Shown in pieces: positions 42,348-52,630 of a stretch of 62,015 nt of DNA (positions are counted from its first letter, which is position 1; each line of letters starts with the position of its first letter). The notes below the pieces were generated by a model. The model saw nothing but the letters and a program-made list of their open reading frames with translations, was not told where the DNA came from and ran no database searches. Made by a program: the position numbers and the translations under genes. This stretch comes from a bacterium (GTDB lineage: Bacteria; Acidobacteriota; Thermoanaerobaculia; Multivoradales; JAHEKO01). The DNA lies in NCBI GenBank assembly GCA_024224155.1, contig JAAENP010000295.1, positions 1 to 62,015 on the forward strand, in the 5' to 3' direction.

Positions 42348-43142
42348 ATGAAACCACCCGAGGCACCGAAGTTGGCAGCCCTCATCGATCTGTCGGGGAA
42401 GGCCGCTTTGGTTACCGGAGCGGGACGCGGCATTGGGGCCGGGATCGCCCGCCGCTTTGGCCAGGCGGGCGCCGCGGTGGCGGTGCACTACCGGTCGAGC
42501 GCCGATGGGGCTCGCGCGGTCGTGGAAGAGATCGAGGAGACGGGGGGGCGGGCGATCGCGCTTCATGCGGACGTGACCGATGGCGCGGAAGTCGCGCGCC
42601 TGGTCGACGAGACCGTGAATGCTCTCGGAGATCTCGACATCCTGGTCAACAACGCCGGCATCTACCCGGTGAGCCCGCTTCTGGAGATGGCGGACGAGGA
42701 GTGGGACGCGGTCGTGGACGCCAACTTGAAGAGCGTGCACGTTTGCACGCGGATCGCGGCCGCGAGAATGGTCGCGCAGGGCGGCGGCGGAGCCATCGTC
42801 AACATCGCCTCGATCGAGGGCCTGGCGCCCGCGAAGCTGCATGCCCACTACACCTCGGCCAAGGCCGGGGTCCTCATGCACACTCGGGCAGCGGCTCTGG
42901 AGCTCGGCCCCGAGGGCATACGAGTCAATGCGGTCGCGCCGGGTCTGATCTGGAAGCCCGGCATCGAAGAGGACTGGCCGGAGGGAGTCCAGAGGTGGCT
43001 CGAGGCGGTGCCGTTGGGTAGTCTGGGCCGGCCGGAGGACGTGGCCGATGCTTGCCTGTTCCTGGCCTCGCCGGCGTCCCGGTGGGTCACGGGCGCGTCG
43101 ATCGCGGTCGACGGCGGCATGCTCTCAAAGGCGGTGTTCTGA
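42348..43142 (+). CDS. SDR-family oxidoreductase (FabG-like)
   Basis: 264 residues with VTGAGRGIGAG, NNAGIYP, catalytic Ser in NIASIEG and YTSAK. HYRSS after strand 2 suggests NADP(H). ATG 42348 has AGGAGG about five bases upstream. Its TGA overlaps the ATG of the next SDR (TGATG), so two SDRs are made together, perhaps acting on related substrates. Confidence 0.9.
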   Translation: MKPPEAPKLAALIDLSGKAALVTGAGRGIGAGIARRFGQAGAAVAVHYRSSADGARAVVEEIEETGGRAIALHADVTDGAEVARLVDETVNALGDLDILVNNAGIYPVSPLLEMADEEWDAVVDANLKSVHVCTRIAAARMVAQGGGGAIVNIASIEGLAPAKLHAHYTSAKAGVLMHTRAAALELGPEGIRVNAVAPGLIWKPGIEEDWPEGVQRWLEAVPLGSLGRPEDVADACLFLASPASRWVTGASIAVDGGMLSKAVF

Positions 43143-43912
43143 TGATGCTCGACGGCAAAGTCATTCTGGTAACCGGCGCGGGAAGCGGGATCGGTCGCGG
43201 CATCGCCCAGGCTCTCGCGGCGGAAGGCGCCAGGGTCGCGGCGAGCGACCTCGAGATCGAATCCGCGGAGGCGACCGTCGCATCTCTGGCCGAGGGCGCC
43301 AAGGCGATCGCGCTCGGTCTCGACGTAACCGACTCGAAGGCGGTAGCAGCCGCGGTCACCGATGCGGCAGGCCTGTTCGGTTCAGTCGACGGGCTGGTCA
43401 ACAACGCCGGCGTTTTGCGCATGCGGCCCGCTCTGGAGTCTGACGACGCGGACTGGGTCCCGCAGTTCGACGTCAATGCTCGAGCGCTTCTGACCTGCTG
43501 CCAGGCGGCGGCAAAGCAGATGATCGACCAGGGCGGGGGCTCGATCGTCAACGTCGCGTCCAACGCCGGCAAGGTCGGCTATCCCAACATGGCGGCCTAC
43601 AACGCCTCCAAAGCCGCGGTGATCAGTCTCACTCGCTCGCTCGCCTCCGAGTGGGCTCCGCACGGCATCAATGTCAATGCCGTATGCCCAGGCGGCGTCG
43701 CCACGCCGATGCTCGACGAGGTCGCCAACTGGGTCGGCAAGCGCGAGGGCCTGGATCCGAGCGAATTGGTCGCACAGATGTACCCGGCGCAGCTCCGGCG
43801 CCACGTCGCGCCGATCGAAGTCGGTCGCGTGGTCGCGTTCCTGCTCTCCGAACGCGCGACGATCATCCGCGGCCAATCGATCAACGTCGACGGCGGCGAC
43901 ACGCCGTACTAG
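43142..43912 (+). CDS. SDR-family oxidoreductase
   Basis: 256 residues: VTGAGSGIGRG, NNAGVLR, Ser in NVASNAG and YNASK. The Asp in ASDLEIES after strand 2 favours NAD(H), unlike the SDR upstream. ATG 43142 (or the next codon, also ATG) overlaps the previous stop; the frame is open to 43052 only inside the previous gene. The C-terminal GQSINVDGGDTPY is normal. A repeat-rich gap follows. Confidence 0.9.
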   Translation: MMLDGKVILVTGAGSGIGRGIAQALAAEGARVAASDLEIESAEATVASLAEGAKAIALGLDVTDSKAVAAAVTDAAGLFGSVDGLVNNAGVLRMRPALESDDADWVPQFDVNARALLTCCQAAAKQMIDQGGGSIVNVASNAGKVGYPNMAAYNASKAAVISLTRSLASEWAPHGINVNAVCPGGVATPMLDEVANWVGKREGLDPSELVAQMYPAQLRRHVAPIEVGRVVAFLLSERATIIRGQSINVDGGDTPY

Positions 43913-43925
43913 TCGCTGCCGTTGG

Positions 43926-43973
43926 AGCGGTCGACCACCGCTTGCCCTTGAGCGAAGCGAAGGGTGTCGACCG
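43926..43973. repeat. 48-base palindromic repeat, copy 1
   Basis: Outer arms GGTCGAC (43929-43935) and GTCGACC (43966-43972) enclose an inner pair CCCTT/AAGGG around GAGCGAAGCG. It is 46/48 identical to 44091-44138. Both lie in the 334-base gene-free stretch 43913-44246 between convergent SDR and crotonase genes. Confidence 0.85.
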
Positions 43974-43996
43974 AATCGATAGTGTCGCGCCGGTGT

Positions 43997-44034
43997 CGCC
44001 CCTTCGCGAACGAAGAGAGGTTCGCTTCGGGGCG
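43997..44034. repeat. Inverted repeat between the two 48-base copies
   Basis: CGCCCC...GCGAAC (43997-44011) and GTTCGC...GGGGCG (44020-44034) pair with a 3-base internal bulge and an 8-base loop. It could fold as a hairpin and may help end transcription from both sides. Confidence 0.65.
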
Positions 44035-44090
44035 CACGCGGCGCTCCTTCAGGCACTGAATCCAAAGACCAGGAGGGGAGCCCCGATTGT

Positions 44091-44138
44091 AGCGGTCGAC
44101 GCCCGCTTGCCCTTGAGCGAAGCGAAGGGTGTCGACCG
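44091..44138. repeat. 48-base palindromic repeat, copy 2
   Basis: Same structure as copy 1: GGTCGAC (44094-44100), CCCTTGAGCGAAGCGAAGGG core and GTCGACC (44131-44137). Two base differences separate the copies (CA against GC after the left arm). A related fragment, CTTCGCTTTGCTCAGAATGAC near 44213, looks like a further decayed member. Confidence 0.85.
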
Positions 44139-44246
44139 GCTTGGCAGACAACAGGCGTCGACGGCGGGCCGCCTGCCGAACTGCCGCCGAACGTGCGGCG
44201 GCGAGAGAAAAGACTTCGCTTTGCTCAGAATGACGGTAGAGAGAGT

Positions 44247-45023
44247 CTACCGCCCCTTCCACTCGGGCTTGCGCTTGCCCAGGAAGGCCGCTACGCCTTC
44301 TTCCTTGTCCTCGGACGAGAAACATAGGCAGAAGAGGTCGCGCTCGTAGTTGACGCCGTCGTCGACCGAAGTGGACCAAGAAGCGCGCACCGCCTGTTTG
44401 GCGACCTTGAGCGTCAGCGGGCTCTTCGAGCCGATGCGCTCGGCGAGCTCCAGGGTCTTCTCGCGCAGCTCCTCGGGCGGGAAGGTGAGCTCGACCAGGC
44501 CCATGCTCTTGGCTTCGTCGGCGCCGATCATGTCGCCCGAGAGCACCAGGCGCATGGTCTGCCCCAGGCCGATGAGGCGCGGCAGACGCTGGGTGCCGCC
44601 GCCGCCCGGAATCAGCCCCAGATTGATCTCCGGCTGGCCGAAGCGGGCCTTCTCGGACGCCACGCGAATGTCACACGAGGACGCCAGCTCGCAGCCGCCG
44701 CCGAGGCAGAAGCCGTTGATCATGGCGATCACCGGCTTGGGAAAGTCGGACATGACGTCGAAGACCCGCGGGCTCGCCATGGCGTCGCGCTGATCAAAGG
44801 GTGAACGACCCTCGAACTCACCGATGTCGGCGCCGGCTATGAATGATTTCTCGCCGGCCCCGGTGATGACCACGACGCCGATGGCGTCGTCGCTCTCGAT
44901 CGCCTCCAGATGGGCCATCATGTCGACTCGAACCTGCTCGTTGAGAGCATTCAGCTTGTCCGGCCGGTTGATCGTCAGGACCGCGGTGCGCCCCACGTCT
45001 TCGCGAAGTACTGCTTCTCCCAT
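44247..45023 (-). CDS. Enoyl-CoA hydratase (crotonase family)
   Basis: 258 residues. Oxyanion-hole and catalytic residues are in place: GADIGEF, Glu in GGGCELASSCD and Glu in PEINLGLIPGGGGTQRL. It should hydrate trans-2-enoyl-CoA. ATG 45023 lies 30 bases after the amidotransferase gene in the minus-strand operon that also encodes ALDH, thiolase and a second crotonase. It is the last gene of the run, followed by the repeat island. Confidence 0.93.
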   Translation of the reverse strand: MGEAVLREDVGRTAVLTINRPDKLNALNEQVRVDMMAHLEAIESDDAIGVVVITGAGEKSFIAGADIGEFEGRSPFDQRDAMASPRVFDVMSDFPKPVIAMINGFCLGGGCELASSCDIRVASEKARFGQPEINLGLIPGGGGTQRLPRLIGLGQTMRLVLSGDMIGADEAKSMGLVELTFPPEELREKTLELAERIGSKSPLTLKVAKQAVRASWSTSVDDGVNYERDLFCLCFSSEDKEEGVAAFLGKRKPEWKGR

Positions 45024-45053
45024 TGTGTTCCTCCAGTGGGTTCGTAGGTTGTC

Positions 45054-45769
45054 TTATCCGGAGTTCTTCGAGCCGACGGCCTTCGCGAAATGCTGCCAGA
45101 GCCGGCGCTGCGGCGGCAGCTCGAGCAGGTTCTCCGGGTGCCATTGCACCGCTCGCAGCCACCACCCCTCGTCGCGGTGCTCGGCGACTTCCAGGACTCC
45201 GTCCGGGGCGTAGGCCACCGGCTTCATCTCCGGAGCCAGGTCCTTGACCGCCTGGTGGTGCCGGGAATTGACCTCGGCCTTGCCTTCCGCGAGCGTCTCG
45301 CCGAGGGGACTCGACGTGTCGGTGACCTCGACGGGATGCGCCAGATGATCTTCCGGCTCTTCGAAGTCGTGATCGGTCGTATGGGGCAGCTGACTCGGTA
45401 GATCCTGCCAGAGGGTTCCCCCCAGAAAGACGTTGACCACCTGCAGGCCCCGGCAGATGGCCCAGATCGGCGTCTTGGCAGATTGCGCGCCTTTCATCAG
45501 GGACCATTCGATTCGATCCAGCTCCGGCACCAGGGTGAGATTGGCGTTCGGGCGGGCTTTCTCTCCGTAGCGCTCGGGCTCGATATCCGGACCTCCCGCG
45601 AGAACCAGCCCACCGGCCTCGGCCGCGAGCTGTTCGAGCGTGTCGTCGTCGGTCCCGTCGTCCTCGGGGCTCACGACGATCAGGCGCTGGCCGTCGATGC
45701 CGACGGACTGCAGCGCGTGCAAGTAGTTCTCGGCCTTGCGGCGGCTGCGAATGCAAACGACGACGCGGT

Positions 45770-45773
<4 letters not shown>
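45054..45773 (-). CDS. Class I glutamine amidotransferase-like hydrolase (PuuD/peptidase C26)
   Basis: 239 residues from GTG 45773, which overlaps the thiolase stop by four bases. The nucleophile Cys is in WAICRGLQVVNVFLGG, and the His/Glu pair in AVQWHPENLL; VNSRHHQAVKDLAP is the usual C26 segment. Relatives hydrolyse gamma-glutamyl-GABA in putrescine breakdown. With the aldehyde dehydrogenase nearby this could be a polyamine or gamma-glutamylated-amine route, but no glutamyl-putrescine synthetase or oxidase is in the window. The longer frame to 45989 is antisense-type extension. Confidence 0.9.
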
Positions 45774-46974
<1,201 letters not shown>

Positions 46975-46978
<4 letters not shown>

Positions 46979-48429
46979 GTGCCTACGAAGACCGTTTTGG
47001 TCTCGGTGTAATAGTCGAGCGCCGCCTTGCCGAGCTCGCGCCCGTAGCCGCTTTGCTTGAAGCCGCCGAACGGCGCTCCCGAGTCATACCAGTTGTACTG
47101 GTTGATCCAGACCGTGCCGGCCTGGAGCTGAGCCGCGACCCGGTGGGCCTTGCCCACGTCGCGAGTCCAGACCCCGGCGGCGAGACCGTAGATCGAGGCG
47201 TTGGCCAGTGCCACCGCCTCCTCGGGCTCGTCGAACGGAATCGCCACCAGCACCGGGCCGAATATCTCCTCCTGGGCAACGCGCATGGAGTTGTCGACTC
47301 CGGTCAAGATGGTCGGGTGCATGAAGTAGCCCTTGCCCTCGACGTCGGCCACGGTGCCGCCGGTCGCGACCTCGGCGCCCTCCGCCTTGCCGATATCGAC
47401 GTAGCCCATGACCGTGTCGCGCTGGCTCGAAGAGACCAGGGCACCCATGCGCGTCTTGGGGTGGAGCGGATCGCCGGGCTGCAGCCGCTCGGTTCGCGCC
47501 ACCAGCTTCTCGAGCAGCTCGTCGTGAACCTGGCGCTCGACGAAGAGCCGCGACCCCGCCGCGCAGACCTCGCCCTTGCCGTAGAAGATGCCGTTGTAGG
47601 CGCCCTTGACCGCGGCGTCGACGTCGCCATCGGCGAACACGATGTTGGGCGACTTGCCGCCGAGCTCGAGGGTGACCCGCTTCACGGTATCGGCGGCCTG
47701 CTTCATGATGCCTTGTCCGACCTCGGTCGAGCCCGTAAAGGAGATCTTGGCGATCCCCGGGTGGGAGACCATCGAGCCGCCAACCGCCGTGCCGCCACCT
47801 GTGACCACATTGAGAGTGCCGGCCGGCAGGCCCGCCTCGACCGCGAGCTCGGCGAACTTGAGCGCGGTGAGCGGCGTGTAGGACGCGGGTTTGTGGATGA
47901 CCGTGTTGCCACAGGCCAGGGCCGCGGCGATCTTCCACAGCGCCTGAATGATCGGGAAGTTCCAGGGCGTGATCGCGCCGACCACGCCCATCGGCTCGCG
48001 CAGGGTGTAGGCGAAGACGAACGGCCCCTCTACCGGGAAGGTGTCGCCGTGGATCTTGTCGGCCCAGCCGGCGTAGTAGCGCAACGCGGCGACGCCCGCG
48101 GGCACGTCGACATAGCGAGACTCGAAGATCGGCTTGCCGTTGTCGAGCGTCTCGACCAGCGCGAACTCGTCGATGCGCGCTTCGAGCGCGTCGGCGATCT
48201 TCCAGAGAATGCGGCCGCGGTCGCGCCCGGAGGTCTTTCCCCACTTACCGGTGAATGCCGCTTGCGCGGCTTCGACCGCGCGGTCGACGTCGGCCGGTGA
48301 GCCTGAGGCAACCTCGCAGAGGGTCTCCTCGACCGCCGGATTCTCGGTCGCGAAGGTCTTGCCGCCCTCGGGGGCGGTCCACTCGCCGCCAATGAAGAGC
48401 TTGGCCGGCGGGAGCTTGGGGTCGGTCAC
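46975..48429 (-). CDS. NAD(P)-dependent aldehyde dehydrogenase
   Basis: 484 residues from GTG 48429. Catalytic Cys in GKGEVCAAGSRLFV, general-base Glu in TLELGGKSPNI, cofactor loop FTGSTEVGQ and the oxyanion Asn in ITPWNFPI identify a class 1/2-like ALDH. The frame continues to 48546, but that lies in the previous gene. It follows the crotonase gene by four bases. It probably oxidises an aldehyde produced in the pathway of this operon; gamma-glutamyl-aminobutyraldehyde is one possibility because a PuuD-like gene is in the same operon. Confidence 0.94.
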
Positions 48430-48433
48430 TGGA

Positions 48434-49243
48434 TCAAACGCCTGTGAATTCGGGCTTGCGCTTCTCGATGTAGGCGGCCAGGCCCTCTCTGGCGTCGTCG
48501 CTCTGAAAGAGCTGCTGCTGGACCTCGCGCTCGATCGCGAGACCACTCTCGAACGGAACTTCCCAGCCCGACTGAACCGAGCGCTTGATCCGGCCGACGG
48601 CCTTGGAGGCCTTGTTGGGCGGGCAGAACTGCTTGGCGTAGTCGTGGACCTGGTCCATGAAGTCGTCGCCTTCCAGGACCTTGTTGACGATGCCCAACTC
48701 CTGGGCCTGCTCGAAAGAGATGAGACCGCCTTCGACCATGAGCTCGATCGAGCGGGTCTTGCCGATCATCCGTGACAGGCGCTGGGTGCCTCCCGTTCCT
48801 GGGAGCACTCCGAGGGTGACCTCGGGCAGTCCGACCTTGCCGGCGTCTTTTTTGGCCAGCATCATGTCCGCGGCCATCGCGATCTCGAGACCGCCACCGA
48901 CGGTGTGGCCGTTGAGCGCGGCGATCACCAACTTGGGCGTGTGCTCGAGCCGATTCAGGGTTTCGTTGGCATGCAGGCAGAAGTTGTACTTGAAGTACGG
49001 GTCCGACTTCTTGAGCATGTTGATGTTGGCGCCGGCGCAGAAGAACTTCTCGCCCAAACCGGTCAAAACGATGACGTGAACGTCGGCGTCGAAGCGGGCT
49101 TTGAGGACTGCGTCGTCGAGCTGACGCATCATCTCGTGGGTGTAGGTGTTCGCCGGCGGGTCGGTCAGGGTCATGTAAGCGACGCCATCTCTGACCTCGT
49201 ACTGAACTAGGATGCGCTGGGGTTCAGCTGAAGACTCAGCCAT
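48434..49243 (-). CDS. Enoyl-CoA hydratase/isomerase (crotonase family)
   Basis: First gene of the minus-strand operon, 269 residues. ATG 49243 has GGAGGAAAAA just upstream; the frame beyond it is not coding. Crotonase features are GANINML, Glu in GGGLEIAMAAD and PEVTLGVLPGTGGTQRL. It is clearly distinct from the second crotonase at 44247, so the operon carries two paralogues that may act on different chain types. Confidence 0.93.
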   Translation of the reverse strand: MAESSAEPQRILVQYEVRDGVAYMTLTDPPANTYTHEMMRQLDDAVLKARFDADVHVIVLTGLGEKFFCAGANINMLKKSDPYFKYNFCLHANETLNRLEHTPKLVIAALNGHTVGGGLEIAMAADMMLAKKDAGKVGLPEVTLGVLPGTGGTQRLSRMIGKTRSIELMVEGGLISFEQAQELGIVNKVLEGDDFMDQVHDYAKQFCPPNKASKAVGRIKRSVQSGWEVPFESGLAIEREVQQQLFQSDDAREGLAAYIEKRKPEFTGV

Positions 49244-49463
49244 AGTTTTTCCTCCGGAGCTTGGGGCGAGCGAGTCGCGAAACTGTTGGGGTTTTTCTTC
49301 CGGGCTGGCACCGTTGCCGGTAGCCGAAAGCCGCCGAGATTCTGTCACGACGCTCCGAGCGAGGCAATCCGCAGCAGTTGCGAACCCGTGGGAACTCGAG
49401 TGCCTTCGATCCCTACTAGAATTCGGCTACGAGGAATGCGGATGGACGGGGACTGAGCAGGTG

Positions 49464-49727
49464 ATGGAGACAGTCGCGGGCTGGTTGTTGGCGGCGCTGG
49501 GGCTCTACTTGGGCGCCGGTCTCGTTTTCGCTGTCGCCTTCGTGACCCGAGGTGTCCAGCGGATCGACCCGCAGGCCCGAGGTGGCAGCTGGGGATTTCG
49601 CCTGGCCATCCTGCCGGGTACCGCCGCCTTCTGGCCGATCCTGCTGCGGCGGTGGCTTCGCGGCCTGCCGCCGCCCGAGGAGAGCAACGCGCACAGGGAG
49701 CTCGCACGCAAGGGGAGCGGTCGATGA
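49464..49727 (+). CDS. Small membrane protein heading a redox/lipid operon
   Basis: 87 residues from ATG 49464 (GTG 49461 also possible; GAGCAGG upstream). The N-terminus is a transmembrane segment (VAGWLLAALGLYLGAGLVFA), followed by a second hydrophobic patch (FRLAILPGTAAFWPILL) and a charged tail. It overlaps the next small gene by four bases, and the ferric reductase/Rieske fusion follows. It is probably an accessory subunit of that membrane redox protein; no family recognised. Confidence 0.75.
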   Translation: METVAGWLLAALGLYLGAGLVFAVAFVTRGVQRIDPQARGGSWGFRLAILPGTAAFWPILLRRWLRGLPPPEESNAHRELARKGSGR

Positions 49728-49957
49728 TCCGGCGCCTGCGGCGGCGACATCGGTGGATGCTGGCGGTGGTCACGCTGGTTGTGGTGCCGCTCTTTCTCGC
49801 CGCCCTCGGGGCGAGACCCGATCGTGTGTTCGAAGAGCCTCCGATAGCTCTGATGCCTCCGGAGGGCGACCTCGAGAGCGGCGTCCTGGTGCTCTACAGC
49901 CTGGGTCACGGCGAGGAAGTGGCGCGCGTCGAATGGCCGGGCGAGGACAGCCCGTGA
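49724..49957 (+). CDS. Small membrane-anchored protein, 77 aa
   Basis: Arg-rich N-terminus, one membrane helix (WMLAVVTLVVVPLFLAAL) and a periplasmic tail of about 45 residues with no cysteines. ATG 49724 overlaps the preceding stop as ATGA, and the stop overlaps the GTG of the next gene as GTGA. The tight coupling to a ferric-reductase-like/Rieske protein suggests a subunit of a membrane redox complex. Function unproven. Confidence 0.75.
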   Translation: MIRRLRRRHRWMLAVVTLVVVPLFLAALGARPDRVFEEPPIALMPPEGDLESGVLVLYSLGHGEEVARVEWPGEDSP

Positions 49958-51021
49958 GCCATGCTTACCGGGCCGTGGGCTGGAACCGGCAGAAGCGTCT
50001 CTACGATCTGACGATTGCGGGCGGCGTCGTTCTCTACCTGGCCGTGTTCATCGGCACGGCTGCCGTGCTGCGGCCCAACGCCACCATCGAGACCCTGCTG
50101 ATCCGAGCACTCGGCACCGGCGCGCTGCTGCTCTTGCATCTGATTCTGTCGATCGGTCCGCTTTGCCGACTGGACTCCCGCTTCCTACCGCTTCTCTACA
50201 ACCGCCGTCATCTCGGCGTGACCATGTTCATTCTGGCGCTCGCCCACGGCGCCTTTTCGACCGTCCAGTTTCACGCCCTCGGCAACGTCAACCCGTTGCT
50301 GAGCGTGCTGACCTCGAACGGCCGCTGGGGCGATCTGGCTCAGTTCCCCTTTCAGCCTCTGGGCGCCGCGGCCCTGGTCATCCTGTTCCTGATGGCCGCC
50401 ACGAGCCACGATTTCTGGCTCGCCAACCTGACACCCCCGGTGTGGAAGACGCTCCACATGCTGGTCTACCTTGCCTATGGCCTGCTGGTGCTGCATGTCG
50501 CCCTCGGCGTGCTGCAGGCCGAACGGCACCCGCTGGCGGCAGGTCTTCTGGCTCTGGGCCTGGCGTGGATTCTGAGCATCCACCTCATAGCCGGCTGGCG
50601 CGAGCGCGCGGCCGATCGCGAGGTCGACGGCGCATCCGGAGACGATGGATTCGTCGAAGTCTGCCGGCTGCGAGACATTCCGGAGAAGCGAGCGAAAGTG
50701 GTCTGCCTGGCGGGCGAGCGGGTTGCGGTCTTTCGCTATGACGGCCGGGTCTCGGTGGTGTCGAACGTCTGCCAACATCAGAACGGTCCGCTGGGTGAAG
50801 GCCGGATCATCAACGGCTGCATAACCTGCCCCTGGCACGGCTTTCAGTACGAACCGGCGAACGGATCTTCGCCGCCGCCGTTCACCGAGAAGGTCCCGAC
50901 GTTTCGGGTGCGGCTGGACGGCGATCGGGTCCTGGTAGATTCACGTCCGAATCCACCGGGAACCGCCGTCGAGCCGGCCCGCGTTCCAGTGAACCGAGAA
51001 GCCGGGGAGGCCGCATCATGA
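49954..51021 (+). CDS. Ferric-reductase-like transmembrane domain fused to a Rieske [2Fe-2S] domain
   Basis: 355 residues from GTG 49954. Residues about 15-225 hold six or so helices of the ferric-reductase/MsrQ type with histidines suited to haem (ALAHGAF, FHALGN, TLHMLVYL, VLHVALG). Residues about 230-340 form a Rieske domain with CQHQNGPLG and CITCPWHGFQY, the paired Cys-His ligands. This would pass electrons through the membrane to a Rieske cluster. Neighbours on both sides are co-translated. Substrate is unknown; lipid desaturation or hydroxylation is conceivable given the acyltransferases downstream. Confidence 0.9.
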   Translation: MSHAYRAVGWNRQKRLYDLTIAGGVVLYLAVFIGTAAVLRPNATIETLLIRALGTGALLLLHLILSIGPLCRLDSRFLPLLYNRRHLGVTMFILALAHGAFSTVQFHALGNVNPLLSVLTSNGRWGDLAQFPFQPLGAAALVILFLMAATSHDFWLANLTPPVWKTLHMLVYLAYGLLVLHVALGVLQAERHPLAAGLLALGLAWILSIHLIAGWRERAADREVDGASGDDGFVEVCRLRDIPEKRAKVVCLAGERVAVFRYDGRVSVVSNVCQHQNGPLGEGRIINGCITCPWHGFQYEPANGSSPPPFTEKVPTFRVRLDGDRVLVDSRPNPPGTAVEPARVPVNREAGEAAS

Positions 51022-51785
51022 CCTCGGAGCGGGAGTTCTACGTTGGCTACCAGGCCAAGGTTCCCGGAGACTTAGCCAGGTTTCTGCGCCGCGCCGTGGT
51101 GCTCCTGGTGATGTTCGCCGCGGCGGTGGCCGCGACTCTCGCGGTGGCCCAGGGCCGATTCGATCCCGGTGTTTGGGAGTATGGCGTCGTTCGTAGCTTC
51201 GAGGGCGTGATTCGGGAGAGCCCGCACCCGGTTCTGCTCGTCGAGGGTCCCGGAACGGCCGAGAATCAGAATCGCCGACCTCTCCTGCTGGTCGCCGTCG
51301 GCAAGCGGGGCGCCGGCGCCGAGATCGCCGGTTTTGACGGGCAGCCCGTGAAGCTCAATGGCTCGCTGATCTACCGCGAGGGCGAGACCATGATCGAGGT
51401 GGTCGGTGGCAGCGTCGAGCCCCTCGGCGAAGCTCGGCTCGGTCTGCGGGCCGAATCCACGGACCTCGGGATCCGAACGCTACGCGGCGAGATCGTCGAC
51501 AGCAAGTGCTTTCTGGGGGTGATGAAACCCGGGCGGGGGAAGCCCCATCGAGGCTGCGCCTCGCGGTGCATCAGTGGAGGTGTGCCGCCGGTGCTGCGAG
51601 TCGAGACGCGGAGCGGCGACTATTGGCATTACCTGGTGGTGGACGAAAACGGTACTGCCGTCAACGACCGCGTGCTCGAGTACGTGGCCGAGCCGATCGA
51701 GATCACCGGCCGAGTGATTCGGCGCGATAGTCTCTTGTACATTCAAGCCGATCCCGAGACCTACCGGCGAACCGGACGCGGCTGA
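51018..51785 (+). CDS. Membrane-anchored protein with SKC...HRGCASRC motif
   Basis: 255 residues. After a charged N-terminus comes one membrane helix (AVVLLVMFAAAVAATLAVA) and a periplasmic beta-rich region. Near residue 160 the conserved-looking segment EIVDSKCFLGVMKPG is followed by KPHRGCASRCISGGVPP, giving three cysteines and a histidine that could bind a metal or cofactor. It overlaps the Rieske fusion gene by four bases, so it is probably a partner in the same electron-transfer unit. I do not recognise a named family. Confidence 0.82.
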   Translation: MTSEREFYVGYQAKVPGDLARFLRRAVVLLVMFAAAVAATLAVAQGRFDPGVWEYGVVRSFEGVIRESPHPVLLVEGPGTAENQNRRPLLLVAVGKRGAGAEIAGFDGQPVKLNGSLIYREGETMIEVVGGSVEPLGEARLGLRAESTDLGIRTLRGEIVDSKCFLGVMKPGRGKPHRGCASRCISGGVPPVLRVETRSGDYWHYLVVDENGTAVNDRVLEYVAEPIEITGRVIRRDSLLYIQADPETYRRTGRG

Positions 51786-51798
51786 GCCAACCGAACGC

Positions 51799-52611
51799 AT
51801 GACAAACGAAATCGCAGTTCGCGAATCGACCTATCCCGTTGCCGTCCGCCAGCTTCCGATGGAAGTCCTGCAAGACGGGCCGTATGAGGTCTCGTTCGCG
51901 CGCGACGACGAGGAGCTCGATCTCGCCTTGCGACTGCGATTCGCGGTTTTCAACGAGGAGTTGGGCGAGGGACTGGAGTCCTCGTACGAGACCGGCCGCG
52001 ATTTCGACGTCTTCGACACCTGTTGTCATCACCTGGTCGTGCGCGATACCCGGACCAGCGAGGTCGTGGGCACCTATCGGATGCAGACCGCGGGCATGGC
52101 GGCCCGCTACCGGGGCTTCTACAGTTCGGGTCTTTTCGATCTCGGGAGTCTGCCCGACGAGGTCGTCCGATCTTCGGTCGAGGTGGGGCGCGCCTGCGTG
52201 GCGAAGTCGCACCGGAGCAAGCTGGTCTTGTTTTTGCTCTGGAAGAGCCTGGCTCTCTACGTTGCCCACAACCAGGCACGTTTCCTTTTCGGGTGCTGCT
52301 CCTTGACCAGCCAGGACCCCCGAGAGGGCTGGCGAGCCATGAACTTTTTGGAGCGTGGGAACCACATGCATCCCGTGCTTTCGGTCGCTCCACTGGCCGA
52401 CCATGCCCTGGCCGGCGGGCCCTCGCCCGGCGATCGCGACAAGGACTCCCCAGAAGTCGAGTTGCCGATTCTCTTCAAGACCTACCTGCGCTTTGGGTCG
52501 AAGGTCTGCGGTCCGCCGGCGATCGATCGCGAATTCAAGACCATCGACTACCTGGTCATGATGGACATCGACGGTCTGAGGCCGCGGGTCCACAAGTTGT
52601 TTTTCGGCTAG
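51799..52611 (+). CDS. OlsB-like N-acyltransferase (GNAT fold)
   Basis: 270 residues of the OlsB/FeeM acyltransferase group. Visible motifs are LRLRFAVFNEEL, FDTCCHHLVVRD, VVGTYRMQT and EVGRACVAKSHR. OlsB proteins transfer a 3-hydroxyacyl chain from ACP to the alpha-amino group of ornithine, giving a lyso-aminolipid. The PlsC-type acyltransferase gene 19 bases downstream mirrors the olsB-olsA pair of ornithine-lipid synthesis. The actual amino acid acceptor (ornithine, glutamine, glycine or other) cannot be told from sequence. Confidence 0.85.
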   Translation: MTNEIAVRESTYPVAVRQLPMEVLQDGPYEVSFARDDEELDLALRLRFAVFNEELGEGLESSYETGRDFDVFDTCCHHLVVRDTRTSEVVGTYRMQTAGMAARYRGFYSSGLFDLGSLPDEVVRSSVEVGRACVAKSHRSKLVLFLLWKSLALYVAHNQARFLFGCCSLTSQDPREGWRAMNFLERGNHMHPVLSVAPLADHALAGGPSPGDRDKDSPEVELPILFKTYLRFGSKVCGPPAIDREFKTIDYLVMMDIDGLRPRVHKLFFG

Positions 52612-52630
52612 AGCGTCGGGAAATCTGGAG

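Noticed and set aside
43913-44246. A CRISPR array in the repeat island
   Set aside because: Only two copies, internally palindromic and with an irregular spacer of about 117 bases; no cas genes nearby.
47053-48300. 415-codon plus-strand ORF opposite the aldehyde dehydrogenase
   Set aside because: No motif and no ribosome-binding site; the dehydrogenase frame is certain.
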